This document shows positions 39,301-51,600 of a DNA stretch of 64,000 nt, piece by piece (positions within the stretch are counted from its first letter, which is position 1; each line of letters opens with the position of its first letter). A program made the translations under genes and the position numbers. Source of the DNA: Struthidea cinerea (Eukaryota; Chordata; Aves; Passeriformes; Corcoracidae); contig VZTI01001000.1 of assembly GCA_013397865.1 (NCBI GenBank), positions 237,742 through 301,741 of the forward strand, given 5' to 3'. Under the pieces are notes generated by a model. The model was not told where the DNA came from. It was given only the letters and a program-made list of their open reading frames with translations, and did not search any database.

Positions 39301-42300
39301 CATGGATCCTTGTGAAATTTGCTATATAACTTACATTTGTAAATCCTTTTCTTAATGTTTTCTTTTTGATTGTGTGATATATGACAATGATCTAACCTTG
39401 CCACCCTTTTGTATGTATAGCCTTCAGATGATGTGGAGATTTCACAGGATGAACAGTATATGCATTATTCTCAAGGAAAAAATTACCAGATAATCCAGCT
39501 TTATCATGGCATTTTACTGTTTTGTAATAAGACAAGATTTATGAATGAAATAATGTCTAACAGCAAACAGCATGTAAAAACCAGGAATCATAAAAGGCAG
39601 CATCTCTTTCTTTGAGATGATCAGGACAAATACTTAGGTCCCGTATTTCATCGCTTAGAGTGAAGGAAAGATATGCTTCTAATTTTGTGATTTCTTTGTG
39701 GCCCTGGAATAAAATATAGTACCTTCCTACGAGAGTCTGGTCAAATATATGGTTGCTTTGTGCAGCTGAGTCACTGTCTTTAAGTGATTGGTATATAATT
39801 ACTCTAAGCCCTAAACTTTCTTTAACAAGCCTTCAATTCATTGAAAATCCTCCCCTGCTTCAGCAATTTAGTTTACTTAATGAATTACCTATTTTCATTT
39901 CACATGGAGTTGAGAGCCTTGGCTTGCTACAGATTCAGTACCCCCTTGAAATACCTTTAGTCAGTCAAACATCACAGCAAATGTGTGGGTTCCATCCATT
40001 AATTAGATACACTCGTGGACTGTATGAACTGTATGAACTATATACAGCTTCCTTTTTCCTCACTCCTCATTGAGAAACAATTTCCAGCCACTGCACTTAC
40101 AAAGCATTCCAAGTGTGAATAAAGGTTAGAAACACATGTTCCCGAATCTGCAGGCAGACTGTGAAAATGGTAGAAAAAGAGGCAGATTACATCTCCAGTT
40201 AGCCTCACTGGCAGGTCAGCTAAAATCATCCATTTTGTACCTGTTTGGCTTAAAAAGGGGGATTTTGCACCTTTCACACCAAGCACTCCATGCAGTGACA
40301 AACCCCATAATTACAGACACAAAAAAATTATTGCTGATCTTCATTGTGAGTCTCCCACTAATTTTAATAATGATTCAGGACAGGAGAATGGTATTCTAAA
40401 TATAGATTGTAATGCACAGAACAGGGGATTGGATCTTCCTTACTACGTGAATTGGACACCTGAAAAACCTGGGTTTATTTTCAGCAGACTAGCTTTTTAG
40501 CATATGTAAAGATCCAAGAAACCCACAGCTCTGAAGTCTCTGGCAGCAGCTACATACTGCTTGGAACTCTGAATCAGTGTAGATGACATAGGAATGACAT
40601 AAATTATTGAGAGAGCACAGAGCAAGAAATTTTAGTAAGCAAGGTGATCCTTACAGCAGGCTACTACCACATTGCTTGTTAAAGTTTCTACCTACTCACA
40701 AGGTGTTTAAGAAAGAAAGAATATATAGTGATTAGCTAATTTAATAACGTGCTATGCCATTTTGTGCCCGCTGGTGGCTAATTCTGTCCAGGCTGCTGGC
40801 GCCTCTGCCTGTGTTCTGTCCCTGAAGTTATGTACCTACGACTGAGGACCCAACTGAAAAGCTCAGAGTAGCTCAAGGAAGCAGCTCCCCAGCCCAGGCA
40901 AGAGCCATGGCTGACACTGCAGCATTGGTTTGCAGGGTTCCAGCTCGAACAGCACCAAGTGCTTTCTCAAACACAGCTCCGTGTACTACCTGGCCACCCA
41001 GCACAGAATATTTCAGACATCCTCCAGTGCAGGCTGAGACCATGAGTCCAGCTCAGAACAACAGAATGGCACTGACCACTCTGCTTCGCAGACAATGCTT
41101 CCTCAAAGCAGAAGACCCAAAAAGGGAGCATAACAAACTTCTCATCAAGTCAAGCAGGTGACCTCTGCTCTGGCTGTTAAGTTCTACAATTGCATCAAAT
41201 CTGTTTTCTGCATGTGCTGCATTTCAGAGACTGAAATGCTGAACAGCTCTCTGCTTTTTATGCCAGAGAGCGGTGACAATGCTGCTTTGGTTGCACTGCT
41301 TCCTTCACAAATATGCACCATATTCTATCTACATGTCCCACAAAAAGTTGGGCAGTGAATTTTTCTAAGCATATTGTTTCTTTCCACCTTATCTCATTAC
41401 TGTAATACCTTTTTTATATCATCATTGTAGTGCCTTAACCATGTGTCCATGCTACTTTAGAAAGACAAAGAACACAGTGCTTGTAGCTTAGCAAGTGAAG
41501 CAAGGGCACCACGGTTAGGTAGCACACAGTCACTGTAGAAAGTATTGCTGTTTCCCTGTTTCCCTTCATGCCCATGGGCCTGTGACTGTGCTACAGTAAA
41601 ATTGTGAGTGAAGATCTGATTACATTGCAGAAACAAGCAAGCTGTTGCCGGCAACTTCAGCAACTCCAGCAGAACAAAATGCATTTTATCAGTTACATGT
41701 TACCACGAATGGAAAAGATGTATCAGTTCACTCTGCTTCTTTCTATCAAAGGTCCAAAGCTGCGTTGCAGTTCTAGAACACTGACAACACAATCAATTGC
41801 ACCACTACGTAACAGGTCAGTGGAGATGCATCACAGTGTGTAACAAACAAATCTGAGTGTTGCAACACCTCTCTGAACAGCAGTAGAGACACTAACATCA
41901 GAAACAGAGAACGGGACTCAGTTTATAAAGGCAAAGCAGATCTGTGCTCTTGTAGTGAGAAGTATCAAAATCTATTACAGTAGCAGTGAAGCAAAGGGTT
42001 CAAAAGAAAAAGCACACAGCAAACAGAACCATTACTGGCCTAAACTTCTGAAAACTGAGCGAGACTGATTTTTTCAAAAACTTTCTACATAACTGGATCT
42101 TTTAATATACCACTTAGGCTTAGTTATTTACTGATTTACCATATATAGTTCTGCATAAAGAACTGTACAGGATGTTGAGAGGGAATTCTTCTAGTGCCTA
42201 GTTACAGGCCAGGTTCCACTGGTACTTGACATAGTTACATCTTTTCCCTGATTAAGCTCAAGAGAAAAGAGAAATCTGATGAGGGGCATGCGGGAGGGGA

Positions 42301-42568
42301 AGAAAAGTACAGATTAAATCAAGACACTGTAACAGCAATAGATGTCAGGGTGCTTTTTGGATTAATTATTTCCTTCCACTAAAGAAAATCTGCTCCCACT
42401 TCACAAAAGAAAACCCTCACTATCAGCAGGCAGTGCTCATTTCACAAAATTTTCTTACTCTGTAATAGGGTGGAGCAGGCAGTTGTGAATAAAACTATTT
42501 ATCTCTTCTGTTAAAATCCTTCCAGTAATTACACAGGAAAAAGAGAAATCAGAAGACCCAAAACTTAG

Positions 42569-42574
42569 TTTATT
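42569..42574 (-). promoter_or_regulatory. FASTKD2 polyadenylation signal next to the stop codon
   Basis: On the coding strand the TAA stop is followed at once by AATAAA, then a T-rich tract (gatttctctttttcctgtgt) about 25-45 bases on that suits a downstream element. The 3' UTR could be only 20-30 bases. Confidence 0.55.
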
Positions 42575-42694
42575 TTAATTATTATCCTTCACAGTTGCTT
42601 CAGGAAAAGAGAAAGCATCTTCTGAATAAATTTTTCCTTTCAAAAACTCAACTGCATCTTCATTTGTCATTTCCTGAAACTTCTTGTTCTGGAT
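42575..42694 (-). CDS. FASTKD2: FASTKD2 exon 11 (terminal, end of RAP domain)
   Basis: Acceptor cctttcttacag, then 120 nt to TAA. It encodes residues 630-668, with EMTNEDAVEFLKGKIYS matching the end of the human RAP domain, then a short divergent tail. Confidence 0.95.
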   Translation of the reverse strand: MQNKKFQEMTNEDAVEFLKGKIYSEDAFSFPEATVKDNN

Positions 42695-45600
42695 CTGTAA
42701 GAAAGGAAAAGGAAAAAGTACATTATTTCTATTGTCCAAACTACCCTGTCCTACAAACCAAGTGCTCAGTGATGAGAAGGCCACAGGAAATTGTTGTATT
42801 CTGAAATAAAGTTTGCTTGAATCATTTATTCTACAAAAATCAGGGAAATAAGCCAAAGACACATAGGTTTCTTAGGTACAAAGCAATTCATGGCTTGATT
42901 TTTTCCCCTCAACTATTTATTTACTGATAATCGTAAGTAGTACCTTGTCTTTTAGAGCTCCTCTCTCCTTTCTCCCTTAGTGACACCACCACTACCCTCT
43001 AACTAGAAATGACACACAATTATCACTCTGGATAAAGTCCACCATTCCTGGTGAACCTTTATGCTTTGTAGAACAAGGCCTCATCTACCAAACATACTCA
43101 TCACTGTGCTGATAACAGGACCAAAACAGACAGTAACAGGACTCTTCTTACCAGAATCACATGATAGCCCAGTTTATTTAGATGCCGCTTCTTCATTGCC
43201 AGCTTCCCCTGGGGCTGTGCTGTGCCCAGACAGAAGGCAGACATAGGAGCAAACAGAAAAGCCAGCCTGCAACCAAGAACAGTAGGGAATACTTCACTGT
43301 ACAAATGCAGAATAATCATTTATAAGACAATGACTCAATGATGTCCGTTAACACTGCAGAATATACACGTGTCTTTCTGGTAGGCAAAAATATCAGGACT
43401 GCACAAATGTCATCATCCTCTTCCTTCTTCAGATTCAAGTAACTTAGACTCTTCTTCCATGAGCTTCACACAGGCACCAGCATCTACCCAAATACCTACA
43501 TCAGAATTAAGTACTTAGATCCCCACTTCTCCCACAATGGGAAGAAAATAGATCATTCAACATTCTCCATTAATTTGACAGATTCTGCATTTACTTTGAT
43601 TCTTTGCTAATGATATTCAGAATCAGCCACTTCCTGCCATAAAAACCTGCTTGGAAGGGTGAGGAAAGCTGAATGCCTTGGAACACTGAGTTTCTGTTAC
43701 ACAGTTCACCAGCTCTTCTTTTATCAAAAAGCAAACTGTACAAAATACATTGCTGTGCAGTGATCCAGCAGACAAATGTTAAGTATTACCCAATTCTGCT
43801 TAAGCATTACTTTAATGATGTATGTCCTGCTTCAGTTACTGAGAGGTCATTCTTCTACACAAGATTAAATTAATCACCTAAAATGTGGATATGATGATCC
43901 TTTTTATTCAAATTATATTTCAGTAGCTGAATTAACTGTCATAACATACCACTGAGATGCAAATTTTTGAGACTTGAGAGAACAACTGAATGCTTAATTG
44001 GACAAAGACTTTTAAAAAAATTGCTACCTGCATTCATTACGAGAGTATCAGATCACTGCGATGTTTCCTGCCTCCTTCTCTGAAATGTTAAGTGTTAGCC
44101 TCTGTTAGAAGAAGGTATTGAGCTGGATGGATTGTTGCTCTGCACTGGCATGGCAACTTTTGCATATTCCAGTAAGCACAGAAAACAACTGAGTTATCTA
44201 CTTTGCTTCTGCAAATCAGTGAACCAAAGAAGTAACTGGATGGGACACATGCAAATAAAACTAGCCTGCTAGAAAAAATATTCAGTCAAAAAAAGACACC
44301 TCTGAACACGTGAGTCAGGATGATCATCTGTTGCAGCTATGGGGAACACTTTCTTTCTGTCTGAATCCATTCTGATTTCAAAATCTGAAAACAAAACAAC
44401 AAAACATTTAACTCTGCAAGAGGTTAAAATTAATGTTCTCATTTGAACCCATTAATTGTTCAAATTGTTTTCAAATGAACAGCTCATCTGAAAAAGTTAA
44501 TAGACACCACCACTGGTCTGTTTCTAATTGCTGTTCTCTTAATAATTGAATTATTACTGATAGCTTTTCCCTCTCTGCAACAAATACAAAGTTAAAGCTT
44601 GCCTATCTCAAGAAGAAATAAATTTGTTTCTGGAAACTGCAGATTTAAGTTTATGGAGTGAAATCATCATTTAAAGAAACTACTCTTGATCACAGTCTGT
44701 CACACCTACTCAGATTTTCCTTAAATCCAATTCCTCATTAGAAATACTTAGGAATAATATTATTACTAGTACAGAAAAACTGGTAAGCTGGGTGGCTGGC
44801 AAAAAAAAAAAAAAAAAGGCAATATCAAAACATAAGGGAAACCAAAAGAAGGTCATATCCCATTCCATAAATGAAAGTAGAGCATAAATCTTAGCCAGAA
44901 CTTCAGAGAAGAAACAAGAGAACAAAAGGCAGCTGCTGTTTGGCTTTGTTTCTAACATGACTTGTATTAAAATGTCAACTCTCTCAAAGCTGACCACATT
45001 GGATTTAGGTACAATTAACATCTGCTTGCTGATGCCTAAAAAAATTCCAAAGCATTTTGTAAAGAGAAATCATAAAAGGTTTAGTAAATGGACTTAAAAA
45101 CTTTAGCAGAAGCATAATAAAAAGTAGATTCACCAATCAATGACATCATTTGTTAAAAGACTGTATCTTCAAAGTGTTAAACTTCTAATCACTTGCACCC
45201 TATGCAAATTTATTACCATCTTATTACTTTGGGGACTATAAATCCATATTAAAAATAATATGACAGTTATATAGCTTCGTACCAATATGATATTTGTATG
45301 GCAGCTGAACATTTTGCCGAAACATGTTCTTGCCTCCCAGAAGTTTTATCAGTGTCTCCTGAGCCTTTCTGAGATTAACAGATACTAATGAGGACGAATT
45401 CTCAGTCAGCACAAATGCAGGCTTTGTGAAAGAAGGGCTGTCAAGTTCCATACATGTTTTCACACAGCGAAGCATCATTGCGTTTTGTTCTTTAAGATCA
45501 TCTGAAAAAGGATACAAAAAATATTACATACAATGTATTATCCCACAGAATTTTTCATTTTATTATCATTTGTAGTCTGTTCTAGCACAGCAAACTCGAC

Positions 45601-48600
45601 TTGATTGCTCTACTAGCTGTACAAAACTGTAATGTGGAAACCAAATTCTTCTACAAACCATTCCAAGGACCTCATTATAACTCAGAGCATTCCAAATCCC
45701 ACTTGTGCTCATGATTCCAAGTACTAAAGTTAGTTTGCAAAGGTTAAGACTTCCTATGTTTTTAAAAATGCCTGAAAATCTATTGACTATAGAACTCCTG
45801 TCCCTTACACATTTCTATCATTTCCACAAATCCCATCTTCACCTCTTGCCATTTAACTGCACACCTACTGTTAAACTATTGCCACCATGGAGCCCAAGAC
45901 AATAAGCCTGATTCCCTAGTGCAGGCCCAGGTCACTCAGATCACCATCACTACATTAACTTTGTCTTGAGGACTTCAAATTTAATATTAATCATCTTTGT
46001 GTTCTTTAATTTCGAATCATTTAACACAGTTACCACCAATTACATACACAGACAGACATCCTGTTTAAAACAAGAACATGACAACGTAAGGTCTGACCTG
46101 ACAGTATAAGTTCATCCTTGCTGTCCTTTTGCAGCAGCACATCAAGTGCATAGTGGGGAAGATATCCTAAGATGCCAAGTGAATACACTGCCTTCAGCAG
46201 CTCTGTGTTGGAAATCTGAGGCAGGCACTTATTCAAGCAGCTATGAAGAGTCTCAAAAAACCTTTTCCAAAAGCAGAAGAAAAGTATCTCAAAACACAAA
46301 TAGGGCTATATAAAATACATTATTTCAAACAAAAATACAACTTGGAAATCTTTATTATCTTGTATCATTGTATTTTGTGTTAATCTCACATTAGCATTTG
46401 ATTCTTACTTTGAAGATACAGCTACCTATCAACAGATTTAGCAGCCTGGTCAGTCTAGAACCAAGGTCTTCATTTTCAGTTAAAGAAAAAAAAAATCATA
46501 TTCAGAAAAAATGTGAAAAGACACAGCAATTTACCTTACAGATTAATGAAACAGGATTATGAGCTCTTTCACATATAAAACCAAATACTAGTTGCCATAC
46601 ATTACTCTGTAATGACTATGTAACATATTATCGGGCACTCTCAATGAAAACCTACAGATGCTTTTGGACTCTGGGAACATAGTTGAGTCGTGAATACACT
46701 CGAAGAACAATCAAAAGGTTTTTCAAGTTAAGGAATTCAGGGTCTTCTGTCACCTTCTCAGCAAAAATATCCAGCAACTCCCTAGGCTGAAAGCCAAGTG
46801 TCTCGCAGGTTGAGAGAAAAAGGATAATCTAAAAGAAAAGACAGCTTTGTAAGTCAAGAAAACCAGTGAAGTTGATCCTACTTGTTGATTTCATAGAAGA
46901 CATTTTTTAATGAAAGCAAATTTTTCAAAACTTTTTTTTCTGTACTTATCAATAAATAGAACAGCATTTTAAAAATGTAACTATCAACTTCATCAGATTG
47001 GTATTCATACAAATTTGTTCTCCAAAGATCAAGCACAAACACAAAGAAAGGTAAGATAGAAGCATCAGATACTATATTAGTACCACTATACATTATTTGG
47101 TCTCAAATAATTTACCTGTCTTTTGTCCCAAAGGTAGGCAGTAGAATTAACATAGTCTGCTAACGCTGAAAACAGTTTTACATTACGGTACTGGAGAGTG
47201 TGACAAGCTTCCAGAATGAGAATTAACTGCCGAAATGGAGCATCGTGGACATTTTCTGTAACAGAAGATCAAAGAAGGACAAATGATAAAAAACAATGGG
47301 AGCTGTAGGTTGGAGACATTGAGACATTGGGGGAACAGTTTGCTTAAGGGATGGAGGAGGGGAAAAATATGGTAAGAAACTGTGGAAGACTGAGACTAGC
47401 TAAGCAAAGCTCAACTGAGCTAAACCACATGAAGAAACTTGAGAGACAGAAGAAACCAAACTGAGCAAGAATCAAGCTACAATACATTAATCAGCAAAAG
47501 GGGACAAATTAACAAAATAAGCAAGACTGTGTTCCCAGGATGTCTTCTGTTTCAGGATTTTTGATGTTCAGCAAGCACTAAAACAAATGCTGAAGAAAGT
47601 CACTGTTCCCTCTGTGTATGCCACCTGGCCTGTGTGCTGAGTGTGGTCAAAATCCTATGGGAGAAGCCAGGATATGTAATTAAACATCATGTCCTAACAT
47701 ATATGAACAACCAGGACAAATAAAGGCCGTACAAGCAGCCTCAACACTTCTGGGTCATTTCTATTAAGAATGCTATTTTGCTACCTTAATGCTTTTTGAG
47801 ACACAAATTCTTACGTATTTTAAGCACGAATCAACACATACTAATCACATATACTTAAGCAATGTATTGGAAAGGTATGGAGAGAGGTGAAAGCATTAGC
47901 TTTCATTTAATGTTTTTATGGGCTACAGCATGAGGTTAATTATTAAGCAGTACTCAATAATTAAATCCAGTAATCAAGGAAACGCTATTTTCCCTTTAAT
48001 GTACCAACTAATCACACTAAGTCGCCAATCCATCCTGTAAGTTGTCAATTTCCAATTCAGATTTGTTACAAAATTTTATTTGAAATCTCTTTTCCTTGCT
48101 AGAATTAAATTCTTTTTCTTAAATCCTGTGTACAGAAAAATGTAAAGAAAAATATGTAAATCAGGTAAATGTTAAGAAGGGCAGAGATGACAAGAGCTAT
48201 TTGCTTTTATTATTGATCAGTAATTTTCTGTCCTGGTGCTTGTCAAATGGCTCCACGTAACTATAATATCCTGTAAAACAAAGATGTTTCCTGAGTTTTA
48301 AAGGAAATCAGAAAAGGGAGATGAGACAATAATTAGGAAGAATTTGGTATACAGAAGGGAAATTTAATTAACATATTTTTTCTTACCCTGGATCTTTTTA
48401 CTGCAGGCATTCAGGATTGGAAGGGAACAGTAATTCATTCCAGCAAGAGCCAAAAACATACGCAGAGCATTCGGAAAAGTCAAACCATCTATTTCTCTCA
48501 AAACTGCCATCTAAAGTGAACCAGAGTTTATTAAATCCTTCATTCTTCAGGTATATTATCATTGCTTTCTGGTGAAGACATTTTCACCAACACTTTCCCA

Positions 48601-51600
48601 AAGTCCTCAGTTCAGATTTATATGAAAGGAAAAGAAGCAAAAAAACAGTAAAAGCATAAAATAACTACTCTCAATTTCTTAATACACAATTATAGCAGGT
48701 CAAGTGCTCTAGAAACGTGTCAGTACACAAGTTTCCAGCAATTTGCCTTTATTTGGTTTTTTTAAAAGAAAAAAGTCTCAGTAAAGTTCATTTCCAAATA
48801 CTGTGAATACATATCTTCTACCAACTCCTAAGAAAGTAGCAGAAATAAAACACAGTTAACTTAGAAGTTCATAGTCCAATTACGGTTTTGCATGTGCATG
48901 AAAGCTCTAAGCCTCCAAAGTGATCCAACAGTATGTGAGTGGCCTGCATTTAATATAAACATCCAGCTACAAATGTGGACTGAGGCAGGGAAGGTCAGCT
49001 CTGATGCCACAAAGGAGATTTCATTTATCAAAGCACTAATGAAATTGATATAAATGACACTAAAAATGAAACTACAAAGTATATTGGCTATTAAAATACA
49101 GTATTTTTATTGTATATGTATGAGGTTAAATACAAAATGCATCTCTGATAAGAAATTACACTGTAGAAAAATAGCACCCTGTGGGCTCAGAAAATTAAGG
49201 GCTCCCTTTAGTAAACAAGTGCAAATGTTACTTTCCTCTCAGTTTTATGATGTTTCACGAATGTTATTACGAACTCTGACATCAGAGCCCTTAGTTATGT
49301 GATGAAAACACTAGCAGGCCCTCTTTGAAAGAAGGTTTCAAAAAGAGTTTTTAAATCAGGGCACAAAGCCAGTACACTCTGCCATAAAACCTGCAGCCTG
49401 CTCCCAGCCATTGTATTTCCCAGGGGACCTTTCACATACACAGAAAAACAAGACCATGAGCTTGGGGAGTTCTGGCATCTCACTCCCACCAGTCCTCCTG
49501 CCCCCTACAGCTACTGGACACAGCCCCATCACAGACCAGTTTTCTGTCACCTTGTCTTCAGTCACAGGCTGGGCAAGGGAATGAGGAAACAGCCTGTCAG
49601 CTCTTCTATGAAACACCATGTGGCCAGCACAAAGAGATGAGGGCACTGCTGTTTTACTGCCTCAATCCCTTTTGTTACCAGCCTCCAAATATAAGTTCTT
49701 CCTACAGATATAGCTGGACTATGATGCATATAGCAAATACAGTTACTTTGCTATTACATTTCCTCTTTTAGCGTCTGCAAAGAACCATACACAATTTATA
49801 AATGATGCAAGAGCACAGGTTTTTGTCGGAGTAAAAATGAGCCTCCAACTAACTTTACCTCTAATTTCTTTTTCAGAAAAACCGGAGCATCTTTTCCCAG
49901 GCATTTCATCAGGTTTTGCAGAATAAAGATGTCTCTGATACTTGAAATGCGCTGCTCCACTAGTAACCTGATGGAGAAACACACACAAGAGCTCTCCTCA
50001 TTCCAGCAGAAACAGGTAAGTACCCCCATTTTTCTTCATGATGTACCCCCCAAGTTAAAGCTGTAAACCCCTGCCCCTCTTCCACCTCCTTTTTTTTAAA
50101 TGTTGGCATAACTCTACATGATGTAGCTGCAGCACAGGTATTTTACACATGGAAATAATTATAAATGCTTTCTTAATGTTAATCCTGATAGATGAATGTT
50201 GTTGCTGATACACTTACAGCGGGGGCACCTGACCAGACTGCACATGTGACAGTGCAAATATGAGTGCTGTTAAGCCTCAAGGAATTATCACCCTTCTGCA
50301 GAAAAAGAGAATTGCATGTTTTTATCTTTAAATCATTGATGGGCAGGCAAGTTCTGCAACAGACAGGAAACTCAGGAATGGACAGAGACAACAAATGGAT
50401 GCAAGCTAGGAATAAAACCAAAAAAGCAGTGCTGTGGGCTGCAAGAACAGGAGATAACACAGAGATCAAACACACAAGATGAAGGCGCACTCTTAGCACC
50501 TCCTTTTCTGGCTCAGTGAGTGGTACTGTAATTGTTCTGTCTGAACCACCCTTAAATACACCTGCACAGGTAAATATACCTACAAAAATATGAAGTGTTA
50601 CTTTCAAAGGCAGTGCACTGGTCTGAAATTCATCCCTGCAAATGGGCCAGAGCTCCAGACATCAAGACAGAGAACTGTAGATGGGACTCCTGCTTTCCAC
50701 CAAGTTTTAACAACTGTGTACCTTTGCCTCCAGGGGAACCTGGTTTTTGGGTATCACTTCCACTTTCTCAAAGCAGAATGTGATCCAGGGTCAAAAGTAC
50801 TAATGCATGGCAAGCTTTGTGATAGCCTCAGTAAAAGCAATCTCATGGGAGTGAGCAGATTGGTCACACACACAAACCACACTGGCCCAGAAAAAATTCA
50901 CTACAGCCAAAGAAGTTATTCTGATAAATCACTACACAGAGGCACTTGCTGGATGCAACTAGTCTTCATCTGAATTTTTACTTACTAAACTAAAAGAAAA
51001 TATTTCCAGGCTGCTAAACAATGTTTCTCATCATGAAAACTCAGACAGGTCCCTAAGTAAAATAGTCTCATCACCTCCTGTCTGCATACAGATAAAAGAG
51101 GGATAGATACGTGAAAGGACTTGATCAACATCATGAAAAAACTACACTGGTGGAGCTGCAGTCAGAACACAATCCCCTGCAGACCTGTCTAGCACCCTTT
51201 ACCATTGGAAGGCCTCCACCTTGAAACTGCAAATACAGTGCCATAATTCACTGTCTAGCACAGCTCTTACCTCATGTGATCATTTCAATCCTAAAACCAC
51301 AGGATATATTTTATGTGCAGACATACCCTTGATGATTTCTAACAGACATGCATTCAAACAACATTTAAATAGGAAGAACACATGAAAGACATGTTTTTCT
51401 CACTGTAATCCAGCTTGAAGAGCGCTCACATTCTTGTCTTTATCCATCCCTGCCAAAGTAGTTGCCAAAACTGAGATGCATCGGTTATCAAGTTGATTGA
51501 GCTTCTCCTGTTAAAAGTTTTGACAATGTCAGATTACTTCAAACCAGTAAAAGTTTCAGAAAAGAAAAACTGACCACTCTTAATCTGCACCTACCATTTT

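Larger units (their letters stand above)
30640..42560. other. Intergenic region between CPO and FASTKD2
   Basis: No gene was recognised. It contains a GATA microsatellite (32.1 kb), a MIR-like SINE relic (32.8-33.0 kb), an alternating TA/TC tract near 33.88 kb, a 12-bp inverted repeat (34975-35028), and a TAAT-motif-rich stretch at about 35.4-36.3 kb that may be conserved non-coding DNA. Open frames are short and unrecognised. Confidence 0.6.
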
